Assembly: GCA_016709315.1 (NCBI GenBank)
Contig: JADJMZ010000001.1
Span: 62,001 to 126,000 of the forward strand
Origin: Ignavibacteria bacterium
GTDB taxonomy: Bacteria; Bacteroidota; Ignavibacteria; Tepidaquicellales; Tepidaquicellaceae
Reading direction: 5' to 3'
DNA: 64,000 nt
A program made the translations under genes and the position numbers. The notes beneath the pieces are model-generated. The model was not told the origin of the DNA and made no database searches. It worked only from the letters and a program-made list of their open reading frames with translations. Every line of letters starts with the position of its first letter. The stretch's first letter is position 1. Below are positions 18,786 to 27,192 of this stretch, piece by piece.

Positions 18786-19475
18786 TTGAAACAAAATATT
18801 TTAATGCTTCACGGCGCAATCGGTTCTTCGGTTCAGCTTGAACCTTTAGCGGAATTACTGACTGATACTTTTAAAGTTAACCTGCTCAATTTTTCAGGAC
18901 ACGGAGGAAAGCCGGTAACTGAAGAAATATTCAGTATTGAAATGTTCGCTAAAGATGTTTTGTATTTCATTGATAAAGGCAGACTTGAAGGAATAAATAT
19001 ATACGGATACAGTATGGGAGGATATGTTGCATTGTATATTGCAAGACATTATCCGGGTAAGATTAATAAAATTTTTACAACAGCGACAAAATTCAACTGG
19101 AACGAAGACACTGCTTTGAAAGAATCTAAATTATTAAATCCTGAAATTATTTCAGAAAAGATTCCTAAGTTCGCAGAGCAATTATCGGAAAGGCATTCAC
19201 CCGAAGACTGGAGAATTGTCTTAAATAAAACTGCTGAGATGATGATCGGACTTGGAAAAAATAAAACCTTAAAAGATGAAGATTTTTCTCATATTGAAAA
19301 TGATGTTTTGGTTAGTGTAGGTGACAGAGATAATATGGTTACGATCGAAGAGACAATTGATGTTTACAGAAAATTAAAGAAAGGAAGACTGCTTATTCTT
19401 CCTTCTACTCAGCATCCGATTGAAAAAATAAATGCTGAAAGATTAGCTAATGAAATAAAATTATTTTTTAACTAA
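18786..19475 (+). CDS. Alpha/beta hydrolase
   Basis: This 229-residue alpha/beta hydrolase begins at TTG with ILMLHGAIGSSVQLEPLA, the oxyanion-hole HG block. The nucleophile elbow is GYSMGGYVA near residue 78. The acidic residue is likely in VSVGDRDNMVTIEET, and the histidine is in PSTQHPIEKI near the C-terminus. Such enzymes hydrolyse esters or act in quinone and side-chain pathways. Substrate unknown. It follows the SDR by 43 nt in the same direction. Confidence 0.82.
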   Translation: MKQNILMLHGAIGSSVQLEPLAELLTDTFKVNLLNFSGHGGKPVTEEIFSIEMFAKDVLYFIDKGRLEGINIYGYSMGGYVALYIARHYPGKINKIFTTATKFNWNEDTALKESKLLNPEIISEKIPKFAEQLSERHSPEDWRIVLNKTAEMMIGLGKNKTLKDEDFSHIENDVLVSVGDRDNMVTIEETIDVYRKLKKGRLLILPSTQHPIEKINAERLANEIKLFFN

Positions 19476-19536
19476 AATAAAACAGTTTTTAAATTGAAGT
19501 TATAAATTTATTCGAATACGTTATCAAATAATTAAT

Positions 19537-19806
19537 ATGAGATTACAATCCGAAAACATGAACGATACAAATCCAAAAGTTGAAAGCATACTTATTGAAA
19601 TGATAAGTAAGTTAACTGTTTCCCAAAGGTTAGCTAAAACTTTATCATTTTCATCTGCTGTATTAAATCTTTCTAAAAGAGCTATATACCGTGCAAATCC
19701 GGGTAAAAGTAAATCAGAACTTGATTTGATATTTGTAAGACTTCATTATGGAGATGATCTTGCTGATAAACTTAAACTTTTTCTTCAAAATAAGCATAAA
19801 GATTAA
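19537..19806 (+). CDS. Hypothetical protein, 89 residues
   Basis: This small, highly charged soluble protein has IEMISKLTVSQRLAKTLSF, then a Leu-rich helix and RANPGKSKSELDLIFVRLHYGDDLADKL. Short proteins with the RANPG..s..El.l.Fv..HYG block are frequent in Bacteroidota and Chloroflexi beside nucleotidyltransferase or toxin genes, but no such partner is adjacent here. I do not assign a function. Codon use fits the neighbours. Confidence 0.6.
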   Translation: MRLQSENMNDTNPKVESILIEMISKLTVSQRLAKTLSFSSAVLNLSKRAIYRANPGKSKSELDLIFVRLHYGDDLADKLKLFLQNKHKD

Positions 19807-19902
19807 ATGTGTTTATTATGTTACATTCAGTTTTTAGAACATTAGCAATCAAGTATTTAAAAAATCATCAATAGGACAATCATTTTAACTTAATTAACTG
19901 AA

Positions 19903-20262
19903 ATGCTAAATGATTTTTTTGACGGATGGAAAAAATTTCCTTCAAAGGAAAAACATTTTAAGTCATTGCAAAACAGTGAGTTTAAAATTCTTGCGATTGA
20001 TGATGTTACAAATAAAGTTATCGGATTTATAAATGCAATCTCAGACGGAGTTTTATCGGCTTACATTCCATTGCTTGAAGTGATTCCGGATTATAAAAAT
20101 AAAGGAATCGGAACTGAACTTATAAAAAGAATGCTTGAGAAGCTGAAACATTATTATATGATTGATATAATGTGTGATGAATCACTTCAGAGTTTTTATG
20201 GAAAATTCGGATTGATAAAATCTTCGGGAATGATATTAAGAAATTATGATAAACAGAATTGA
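19903..20262 (+). CDS. GNAT family N-acetyltransferase
   Basis: This 119-residue protein contains the acetyl-CoA pyrophosphate loop in VIPDYKNKGIGTELIKRML (motif A) and ends with LQSFYGKFGLIKSSGMILR, the motif B region. It is shorter than usual because the first strand and helix before WKKFPSKEKHF are missing, and an in-frame stop lies 12 nt upstream of the ATG, so this may be a naturally short member. Its 3' end overlaps the next gene by 17 nt. The acceptor is unknown. Confidence 0.75.
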   Translation: MLNDFFDGWKKFPSKEKHFKSLQNSEFKILAIDDVTNKVIGFINAISDGVLSAYIPLLEVIPDYKNKGIGTELIKRMLEKLKHYYMIDIMCDESLQSFYGKFGLIKSSGMILRNYDKQN

Positions 20263-20794
20263 TTGGAAGAACTTTAACAGAATACTTTTAATCGGTTCTC
20301 CCGGAACCGGCAAAAGTACAGCCGCAAAATTTCTTGGAGAGAAGTTAAATCTTGAAGTAATTCATCTTGACAAGTATTTCTGGAAACCTGACTGGGAAAT
20401 GAGAAGCAGATATGAATTTGATGAGATAGTCCTGGAATTGATTATGAAAGATAAATGGATAATTGACGGAAACTATTCCAGAACATTAAAAGTAAGAGCT
20501 AAAAGAGCGGATCTGATAATCTTTTTTGACTTCCCTTCCTATTTTTGTGTTTACAGAATTTTAAAACGCTCATTTAAAACTAAACTTGGTTTTGAAAAAA
20601 GAACTGATATGGCTGACGGATGTGATGAGAAATGGATTGACCGGGAGTTTGTTAAGTTTGTCTGGAATTTTAAGAAGAGGACTGTTCCGGGAAATTATTT
20701 AACCCTCAATGAAATAGGATTTGAAAAGAATAAGATAATTGTGTTAAAAAATAGAAGAGAATCAGAAAAATTTTTCAAATGCTTAAATTTTTAA
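20246..20794 (+). CDS. Adenylate-kinase-like P-loop protein (topology modulation/FlaR-type)
   Basis: This 182-residue P-loop nucleotide kinase-like protein starts with RILLIGSPGTGKSTAAKFLGEKL (Walker A at about residues 15-23), followed by VIHLDKYFWKPDW, the typical substrate-binding stretch of the 'DNA topology modulation protein FlaR' group. WIIDGNYSRTL and LIIFFDFPSYFCVYRIL are also family blocks. The biochemical role of the group is uncertain. It overlaps the preceding acetyltransferase and is followed 2 nt later by another GNAT gene, which points to one operon. Confidence 0.78.
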   Translation: MINRIDWKNFNRILLIGSPGTGKSTAAKFLGEKLNLEVIHLDKYFWKPDWEMRSRYEFDEIVLELIMKDKWIIDGNYSRTLKVRAKRADLIIFFDFPSYFCVYRILKRSFKTKLGFEKRTDMADGCDEKWIDREFVKFVWNFKKRTVPGNYLTLNEIGFEKNKIIVLKNRRESEKFFKCLNF

Positions 20795-20795
20795 A

Positions 20796-21344
20796 ATGAA
20801 TATAATAATTGATAAAAATTTAAAACTTGAACTTATAAGCTTGTCTCATGCGGACGAACTGTACAGACTTACTGATGACAACAGGAAATTTCTTAATAAA
20901 TGGCTTCCATGGGTAAAGCAAACCAACAATGTATCTGATACAAAGGATTTCATAAGAAATTCAATTAAAAAATCGAAAGAAAAGAATGGATTTGATTGCC
21001 TTATAATTTATAATAATAAAATTGCCGGTGTTATAGGTTTAGTTGAAATAAATAAAGCAAGAAATGTAACTGAGATTGGTTATTGGCTTGGAGAAAAATA
21101 CACAGGAATAGGAATTATGACAAAATCCTGTAAAGTTTTAACCGATCATTGTTTTAAAGAACTAAAGTTAAATCGTGTAATAATAAAATGCGAGATCAGT
21201 AATAAAGCGAGCCAGCATATACCTGAACGACTTGGATATTTTAAACAGGGGGTTATGAAGCGTGACAGTTTTTACAATCAAAAGTATGAAGATAATGTTC
21301 AGTATTCGATGTTTAAAAGAGAATGGAATAAAGACAGTGAATAG
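20796..21344 (+). CDS. GNAT acetyltransferase of the RimJ/RimL type, stop codon inside a tandem repeat
   Basis: This 182-residue acetyltransferase resembles ribosomal-protein-type RimJ/RimL. It has LSHADELYRLTDDNRKFLNKWLPW at the start, then EIGYWLGEKYTGIGIMT (acetyl-CoA loop) and RVIIKCEISNKASQHIPERLGY. The stop codon TAG at 21342-21344 is part of the first unit of the AATAGGC tandem array, so the repeat abuts or has replaced the original 3' end. The final residues (KDSE) are poorly constrained, so function is unlikely to suffer. Confidence 0.83.
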   Translation: MNIIIDKNLKLELISLSHADELYRLTDDNRKFLNKWLPWVKQTNNVSDTKDFIRNSIKKSKEKNGFDCLIIYNNKIAGVIGLVEINKARNVTEIGYWLGEKYTGIGIMTKSCKVLTDHCFKELKLNRVIIKCEISNKASQHIPERLGYFKQGVMKRDSFYNQKYEDNVQYSMFKREWNKDSE

Positions 21345-21444
21345 GCAATAGGCAATAGGCAATAGGCAATAGGCAATAGGCAATAGGCAATAGGCAATAG
21401 GCAATAGGCAATAGGCAATAGGCAATAGGCAATAGGCAATAGGC
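21340..21444. repeat. Tandem heptanucleotide repeat, AATAGGC x 15
   Basis: Fifteen perfect copies of AATAGGC run from 21340 to 21444 (105 bp). The first unit supplies the stop codon of the upstream acetyltransferase, and the last is 41 bp from the ATG of the secreted protein at 21486. Because 7 is not a multiple of 3, copy changes would shift frames, but the array is intergenic after the first stop. In the reverse strand it reads as an endless LPIAYCL translation, which I do not regard as a gene. Confidence 0.97.
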
Positions 21445-21485
21445 AAATATAAAAATATATTTTACTAAATAAAAAAAATAAAATC

Positions 21486-21953
21486 ATGAAAGCATTAAAA
21501 CTTTTTACCATCCTCTTTCTATTTCTGATGATTCAGAAAACAGTTTATTCCCAAAAAACAATACCTGAAGGGACTGTTACAGTTTGTGAAAATACCGACG
21601 ACGGCGTTAATCCGATCAATCCGAAAACTACAGTGAAAGTCGGAGAGCTTGTAGTATATCAGATTGCATTTGAAAACAAATACAAAATAGGAAATGAGAC
21701 CGAGCCGGAAATGTTTTTTATAGACTGGAAAATTTATCAGCTGGATAAAGACGGAAACGAAGAATATCTTTACGGAGAAAAGACTATGACAGTAAATTCT
21801 CTATACAGAAGATATGCTTTGCCGGAGCAGCTTTATTACACAACTCCGGGGAGATACAGAATTTATGCGCTTCCGTCGGGGTGGAGTGATAAAGATTTAA
21901 GTGGAAACAAGAATAAATATTACGGAGTAACTGAGATAGATGTAGTGGAGTAG
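21486..21953 (+). CDS. Secreted protein of unknown function
   Basis: This 155-residue protein has a clear signal peptide (MKALKLFTILFLFLMIQKTVYSQ, cleavage after about residue 22). The mature part is rich in Tyr, Glu and Lys and has no Cys apart from one near the start. The segments TTVKVGELVVYQIAFENKY and TTPGRYRIYALPSG suggest an Ig-like or beta-sandwich extracellular domain, but I do not recognise a family. It follows the heptanucleotide array by 41 bp and stands alone. Confidence 0.65.
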   Translation: MKALKLFTILFLFLMIQKTVYSQKTIPEGTVTVCENTDDGVNPINPKTTVKVGELVVYQIAFENKYKIGNETEPEMFFIDWKIYQLDKDGNEEYLYGEKTMTVNSLYRRYALPEQLYYTTPGRYRIYALPSGWSDKDLSGNKNKYYGVTEIDVVE

Positions 21954-22175
21954 TTATTTATAATTCATTTAATTTATTTTGAAAACATCTTCAAAAAAGT
22001 AAAAGAAAATTTCAGCAAAGAATCTATCTTCTGTACGGGAGACTGCTTACTTATTGTCAATTCCGGGAATGAAGGAATCTATATTGAAAGGAAAGAGAAA
22101 GCCGTTTGAAAATTGTTTGAAAAAGCTGACCTGGTAAAATGAAATTGATTAATAAATAAGTCAAATAAAATCAGC

Positions 22176-23249
22176 TTACATATACTCCAGCTTCACATCA
22201 TCCGTAAGCGGATGTGACTGACAAGTAAGAATGTAACCGTCTTCAATCTCCGCATCAGATAAACCTTCTCTTTCATCCATTCTGACTTTTCCGGAATAAA
22301 GCTTTGACCTGCACGTTGTGCAGATGCCGCTCTTGCAGGAAAACGGCGGATCGAGGTCGGCTTTAATTGCCGAATTAAGAATCGAAACGCCTGCGGGTAC
22401 ATTGACTGTTACTTCTTCGCCGTCAAGAATGATTGTAACTATTCTGTCTTTGATTTCAGTGGATTCCGCACCTTCCGGAATGAACTCCTCGTGATGAGCA
22501 GGTGCAGTGAAATATTCAATATGAATTTTACTATGTTCAATATTTATCCCCGTCAGATCCTTCTTTACATTCTCCATCATTTCAGCAGGTCCGCAAATGA
22601 AAAACTCTGTGTCATTTATTTTATCCGAAGGAATTTCTTTAACTAGTTTAAGAAGATCTTTGCTGTTTACTATTCCTGTCAGACCTTTCCATTCATTGCC
22701 GGCTGTATTTATTGTGAAAACGAGTCTGAATCTTTCTCCGTATTTTTTCTGAATCTCAATGAGTTCATCCCTGAACATTATTCCCTCTTCATCAGCGCTT
22801 CCGTAATAAAGTATGACCTTGCTTTTCGGCTCTTTGAAAAGAACTGACTTTAAAATAGAAAGCAAAGGAGTAATTCCGCTTCCGCCTCCGGTAAGGAAAT
22901 AATATTTTTCATTCGTTTCATTTAATTCCGTATAAAATTTTCCCTGGGGAGGATAAACTTCTATCACATCACCTTCTTTCAGATCATTATAAATATAATT
23001 TGATACAATTCCGCCGCCTATCTTTTTTGAGGCAATGGCAATATCTTCATCACAGTATGGACTGCTGCAGAGAGAATATTCCCTTCTGAAATCTTCTCCG
23101 TTAATTTTTAAATGCAATGAAAGGAACTGCCCCTGAGTGTAACTGAATATTTCTTTCAGATCAGGCGGAATATCAAAATAGACTGCAGCGGCATCTTTGT
23201 TCAGGATTTGCTTTTTCAGTATTTTTACGGGATGTAATTTAAGTGACAT
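22176..23249 (-). CDS. FAD/2Fe-2S oxidoreductase of the PaaE/ferredoxin-reductase type
   Basis: This 357-residue electron-transfer flavoprotein has three parts. A FAD domain carries RREYSLCSSPY (near 55-65). An NAD(P) domain has FLTGGGSGITPLLSIL and FFICGPAEMMENV. A C-terminal plant-type 2Fe-2S domain has CKSGICTTCRSKL plus a later cysteine in ILTCQS. The order matches PaaE and related reductases that feed electrons from NADPH to an oxygenase or other acceptor. No monooxygenase is adjacent. It lies just downstream of the suf operon in the same direction, 83 nt after the DUF59 gene. Confidence 0.85.
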   Translation of the reverse strand: MSLKLHPVKILKKQILNKDAAAVYFDIPPDLKEIFSYTQGQFLSLHLKINGEDFRREYSLCSSPYCDEDIAIASKKIGGGIVSNYIYNDLKEGDVIEVYPPQGKFYTELNETNEKYYFLTGGGSGITPLLSILKSVLFKEPKSKVILYYGSADEEGIMFRDELIEIQKKYGERFRLVFTINTAGNEWKGLTGIVNSKDLLKLVKEIPSDKINDTEFFICGPAEMMENVKKDLTGINIEHSKIHIEYFTAPAHHEEFIPEGAESTEIKDRIVTIILDGEEVTVNVPAGVSILNSAIKADLDPPFSCKSGICTTCRSKLYSGKVRMDEREGLSDAEIEDGYILTCQSHPLTDDVKLEYM

Positions 23250-23332
23250 TTGAATTTATGATAAGTTGCAAATAAAAACCTTCCCGGAAACATTTCCGGA
23301 AAGGCCTGTATTAACTTAAGCAATTTAAATAT

Positions 23333-23833
23333 TTATAGAAATCCCAATTCGAGTTTCGCTACTTCTGACATCATGTTCATATTCCACGGAGGATCAAATG
23401 TCAGCTCGACTTTACAATCGTTCACCATCGGATGATCCTTAACTTTCTGCTCGATCTCACGGGGAAGAATCCCTGCAACAGGACAGGAAGGAGATGTAAG
23501 CGTCATTATGATCAGCACATCGCCGTTTGTCGCAGCGATTATATCATAGATCAGTCCAAGCTCCCATACATCCACAGGGATCTCCGGATCGTAACATGTT
23601 TTCAGAACTTTAATTACTTCTTCCTTTATTTCTTCCGGAGATTGCGTGATTTTATTTTCCGGTTTCTTATCAGAAGTTTTAATATTCTGATCTTCAGAAA
23701 CAAACGGATTAACTTCCGTTTTTTCAATCTCAGTATCGGCAGTCTTAATGCCGCTTAATTCATCAGATACTTTTTTGTCTTCGTTCATACCGTTAAAAAA
23801 ATTTTTTATTTTAGTTAACATTTTGTTCAGCAT
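23333..23833 (-). CDS. DUF59 (SufT/MIP18-type) iron-sulfur assembly protein
   Basis: This 166-residue protein contains the DUF59 domain in its C-terminal 95 residues, with VLKTCYDPEIPVDVWELGLI and the conserved cysteine motif TSPSCPVAGILP. The first 70 residues are acidic, lysine-rich and low in complexity, and are not part of the domain. DUF59 proteins assist Fe-S cluster maturation or transfer. Position at the end of the suf operon, overlapping sufE by 23 nt, supports that role. The exact start is uncertain because of closely spaced ATG codons. Confidence 0.85.
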   Translation of the reverse strand: MLNKMLTKIKNFFNGMNEDKKVSDELSGIKTADTEIEKTEVNPFVSEDQNIKTSDKKPENKITQSPEEIKEEVIKVLKTCYDPEIPVDVWELGLIYDIIAATNGDVLIIMTLTSPSCPVAGILPREIEQKVKDHPMVNDCKVELTFDPPWNMNMMSEVAKLELGFL

Positions 23834-24242
23834 AAGCCGCAGCGTATTTTTTCATGTAATTTATCATCGCCGTCAGACCGTTTGCACGGTTCGGCGATAA
23901 ATGTTCTTTCAGACCTATCTTATTAATGAAGTTCATGTCTGCTTCAGAGATCTCTCCCGGCTTATGTCCTGACAGAACTCTTATCAGCAGTGAAATAATT
24001 CCTTTGGTAATTACTGCATCACTGTCAGCATAGTAAAATAATTTTCCATCCTTCATTTCAGAGCTGAGCCATACCTGCGACTGACATCCTTTTACTTTGA
24101 ATTCTTCCGTTTTGAATTTCGGATCTATCAGCGGAAGATTCTTTCCAAGCTCGATTATGTATTCATACTTTCCCATCCAGTCGTCGAAGAGACTGAACTC
24201 TTCTATAATTTCTTCTTCTAACTCCTTAATTGATTTGTTCAT
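23811..24242 (-). CDS. sufE: SufE-type sulfur acceptor protein
   Basis: SufE takes the persulfide sulfur from SufS and hands it to the SufBCD scaffold. The 143-residue protein has EFKVKGCQSQVWLSSEM with the acceptor cysteine (near residue 51) and the typical LIRVLSGHKPGEI and HLSPNRANGLTAMI blocks. It lies 9 nt downstream of sufS and overlaps the DUF59 gene, as in a compact operon. Confidence 0.93.
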   Translation of the reverse strand: MNKSIKELEEEIIEEFSLFDDWMGKYEYIIELGKNLPLIDPKFKTEEFKVKGCQSQVWLSSEMKDGKLFYYADSDAVITKGIISLLIRVLSGHKPGEISEADMNFINKIGLKEHLSPNRANGLTAMINYMKKYAAAYAEQNVN

Positions 24243-24251
24243 ATTAAAAGA

Positions 24252-25514
24252 TTATCCTAACATTTGTTTGACTTTCTTAAGACCTTCTGCAAATATATCA
24301 ATTTCTTCCGTTGTGTTATATACAGCAAATGAAGCCCTCACGGTTCCGGGAAGTTTGTATTTTTGTTCTATCAACGGCTGAGTGCAGTGAAAACCTGTAC
24401 GCACTGCAATTCCCAGATTGTCAAGTATAGAACCTGTATCATAAGGATGAATGCCTTCCAATAGAAAAGAAATTACGCTTGCTTTTTCTTTTGCTGTTCC
24501 TATAAATCTTATTCCTCCCATTTCATTCATCCTTTTCATCGCATGATCAAACAATTTCTTTTCCTGATCTGCGATAACTTCGAGTCCCGTGGAATTAATA
24601 AAATCTATTGCAGCGCCGAGACTTATAGCACCGGAAATATTCGGTGTCCCCGCTTCAAACTTGTATGGCAGATCATTATAAACTGTTTGTTCATAAGATA
24701 CAGACTTTATCATTTCACCTCCGAACTGATATGGCGGCATCTCTTCAAGAAATTTTTCCTTTGCATACAAAACTCCTATTCCCGTCGGTCCATAAATTTT
24801 ATGTCCGGAGAATGCAAGGAAGTCACAGTCAAGATCCTGAACGTCAATTTTCAGATGAGGCGCTGCCTGTGCAGCGTCAAGCATCACGGGAACATTATGT
24901 CTGTGAGCGGTTTCTATAATTTTTTTAATTGGGTTTATTGTTCCAAGTGTATTCGAAATATAAACAACGGAAATAAATTTTGTTTTCTCCGTGATAAGCT
25001 TTTCGAGATCATCAAGTATTAATTCCCCTTCGTCATTTACAGGTATATATTTTAACACCGCATTTTTTTCTCTGCAAAGATTCTGCCAGGGCACAAGATT
25101 GGAATGATGTTCCATTTCAGTTACTATTATCTCATCACCTTCTTTTACATTTACTTTTCCGAAAGTTGAAGCTACAAGGTTCACTCCTTCTGTCGTCCCT
25201 CGAACAAATACTATTTCATTCGTACTTTTTGCATTAATAAATTCTCTGACTTTCTCCCGTGATCCCTCATAAGCTTCAGTCGCTCTTTCGCTCAGTGTAT
25301 GCAAACCGCGGTGAACGTTGCTGTTTATCGTTTCGTAATAATTGCTGATAGAATTAATAACAGAAAGAGGTTTTTGATTAGTCGCTGCATTGTCAAGATA
25401 GATAAGCGGCTTTCCGTTAACAGTCTGATTGAGAATGGGAAATTGTTCGCGGAGTTTCAGAACATTAAATTCATCATAAATTTTTTCCTCTAATATTTTT
25501 CCGGTATTGTCCAA
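24252..25514 (-). CDS. sufS: Cysteine desulfurase SufS
   Basis: SufS is the PLP-dependent enzyme that takes sulfur from cysteine for Fe-S clusters. The 420-residue protein has the PLP lysine in LAFSGHKIYGPTGIGVLYA, the histidine-rich EMEHHSNLVPWQ block and the active cysteine in VRTGFHCTQPLIE near residue 377. Length and motifs are as in the group II desulfurases. It lies between sufD (21 nt away) and sufE. Confidence 0.95.
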   Translation of the reverse strand: MDNTGKILEEKIYDEFNVLKLREQFPILNQTVNGKPLIYLDNAATNQKPLSVINSISNYYETINSNVHRGLHTLSERATEAYEGSREKVREFINAKSTNEIVFVRGTTEGVNLVASTFGKVNVKEGDEIIVTEMEHHSNLVPWQNLCREKNAVLKYIPVNDEGELILDDLEKLITEKTKFISVVYISNTLGTINPIKKIIETAHRHNVPVMLDAAQAAPHLKIDVQDLDCDFLAFSGHKIYGPTGIGVLYAKEKFLEEMPPYQFGGEMIKSVSYEQTVYNDLPYKFEAGTPNISGAISLGAAIDFINSTGLEVIADQEKKLFDHAMKRMNEMGGIRFIGTAKEKASVISFLLEGIHPYDTGSILDNLGIAVRTGFHCTQPLIEQKYKLPGTVRASFAVYNTTEEIDIFAEGLKKVKQMLG

Positions 25515-25535
25515 ATGTATGTTAAATTATGTGTA

Positions 25536-26867
25536 TTATTTAAGTTTCATCTCCAATTTCTGCACAACCATCTCTCTCAACTCATCTATCTTTATCGAAT
25601 CAATAACATCACTTGCATAAGCATAAAGCAAAAGCGTTCTCGCATTTTCTTTTCCGATGCCTCTTGACTGAAGATAAAACATTTCGTCAGGATTGAGCTG
25701 ACCTGTAGTCGCGCCGTGACTGCACTTTACATCATCAGCAAATATCTCAAGCTGCGGTTTTGAGTAGATTGTTGCATCGTCTGAAAGAAGAATATTATTA
25801 TTTGACTGATATGCATTTGTCTTCTGAGCGTCTTCACGAACCATTATTTTCCCGTTGAAAACTCCCGTCGCATTACCATCAATGATTCCTTTGTACAGTT
25901 CATTGCTGTAACAATGAGGCATTTTGTGATCAGCAAGTGTATGATTGTCAACATGCTGTCTGCCGTTCAGAAGATACAATCCGTAGAAATGACATTCAGT
26001 ATTCGTTCCGTCAAAAACAGAATTAAGATCATTGCGTGTAATTGCGCCGCCCCAGGAAATTGTCGTATCGGAAAATCTGCTGTCTTTTTCCTGATGAACC
26101 TGCGTCGTGCCGACATGATATGAGTTATCACTTTCATTCTGAATTTTGTAATGCTCAACTTTCGAATTCATTCCGCAAAATATTTCCGTTACTGCATTCG
26201 TAAAACATTTATGATCGCCAATTGTATGATAGTCAGTTGCTATATTTATGCTGCCGCCATCATCTACTACAACCAATTTTCTTAATTGAGTAAAGTAACT
26301 TTCACTCTGCGCATCTGAAATATTTAAAATATGAACCGGCTCTTTCACTTCGTAATTTTTCTTTACATAAATAAAGCAGCCGTCCTTCGCAAATGCAGTG
26401 TTTATAGCTATAAAACCGTTTTTATCGTAAGTTGCGATCTTTGCAAAATGCTTTTCGATTAATTCCTTATGATCTTTCATTCCTTCCGAAAAGCTTCCTA
26501 TGAAAACGTTATCATTTTTAGTTTCAATGTGTGAAAGTCCTTTATCAAAATATCCGTTTACAAATACAAGTAAATTAATTCCGGAATCTTTGATTAAATA
26601 TTTTTCAATGTCTTCTTTTTTTAATGAAGGAGTATATTCTGAAAAAGATTGAATGAAATTCTGTTTAAGCGCAGGATTCAGATTTGTATATTTCCAGTCT
26701 TCAAGTTTCTTCATCGGAAAGCCAAGTTCTTTAAAATTCTCAAATGCATCTCTTCTTATAAAATGCAAAGTGGTTTCAGCTTCACCGTTAAGATTCTTTT
26801 CAAAATTCTGAAACTCAGATATAAGCTTTGTTTTCAGATCGGTTATTTCTGTTTCTGTGTTATTCAT
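25536..26867 (-). CDS. sufD: Fe-S cluster assembly protein SufD
   Basis: SufD is the non-catalytic partner of SufB in the SufBC2D scaffold. The 443-residue protein has the C-terminal SufBD core with VDNHTLADHKMPHCYSNELY, DDVKCSHGATTGQLNPDEMF and YLQSRGIGKENARTLLLYA, the conserved histidine-rich end of the family. The N-terminal helical part begins with ETEITDLKTKLISEF. A 325-bp repeat-rich gap separates it from sufC. Confidence 0.94.
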   Translation of the reverse strand: MNNTETEITDLKTKLISEFQNFEKNLNGEAETTLHFIRRDAFENFKELGFPMKKLEDWKYTNLNPALKQNFIQSFSEYTPSLKKEDIEKYLIKDSGINLLVFVNGYFDKGLSHIETKNDNVFIGSFSEGMKDHKELIEKHFAKIATYDKNGFIAINTAFAKDGCFIYVKKNYEVKEPVHILNISDAQSESYFTQLRKLVVVDDGGSINIATDYHTIGDHKCFTNAVTEIFCGMNSKVEHYKIQNESDNSYHVGTTQVHQEKDSRFSDTTISWGGAITRNDLNSVFDGTNTECHFYGLYLLNGRQHVDNHTLADHKMPHCYSNELYKGIIDGNATGVFNGKIMVREDAQKTNAYQSNNNILLSDDATIYSKPQLEIFADDVKCSHGATTGQLNPDEMFYLQSRGIGKENARTLLLYAYASDVIDSIKIDELREMVVQKLEMKLK

Positions 26868-27192
26868 TTTAAAATTATTTTAAAAAATTATGGATTTTTT
26901 TTACCACTAAGTCTCAAAGACTCAAAGAAGAGCAAATAAATTATATTAAAAATTTCTTCTTAGATTTTTTATATTGATAATATTTGTAACTTATAAAGAC
27001 TTTACCTTTATAATTGCCATCTCAAAGATACTAATGAAATCTCTAATGTTTTCTTAGCGTCTTTGCCCGCCTCGCTATGCGGGAGTCTTCGTCGTAAAAA
27101 ATGCTTTACCATATTAACCCATTTAAGATGACTTAAAAATCTTTTGCTTTTCTTAGAGTCTTGGAGTCTTCGTGGTAAAAAATCTCTGTTAC
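26868..27192. repeat. Repeat-bounded, gene-less insertion between sufD and sufC
   Basis: This 325-bp gap in an otherwise compact operon holds three copies of a dispersed repeat. Copy one (26902-26930) reads taccactaagtctcaaag followed by actcaaagaag. Copies two (27052-27102) and three (27151-27183) are inverted and end in agtcttcgtcgtaaaa and agtcttcgtggtaaaa. Copy two is split by an 18-nt GC-rich insert at 27066-27083 (cccgcctcgctatgcggg). There is no ORF. The arrangement, outer copies in inverted orientation, resembles a MITE. Confidence 0.75.

Noticed and set aside
21168..21511. Reverse-strand ORFs made of LPIAYCL repeats
   Set aside because: They are the AATAGGC array translated; both ends lie in real plus-strand genes.
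21978..22109. Open stretch after the secreted protein (FENIFKKVKENFSKES...)
   Set aside because: About 43 codons without a start codon or recognisable family; it could be a gene remnant but I cannot support it.
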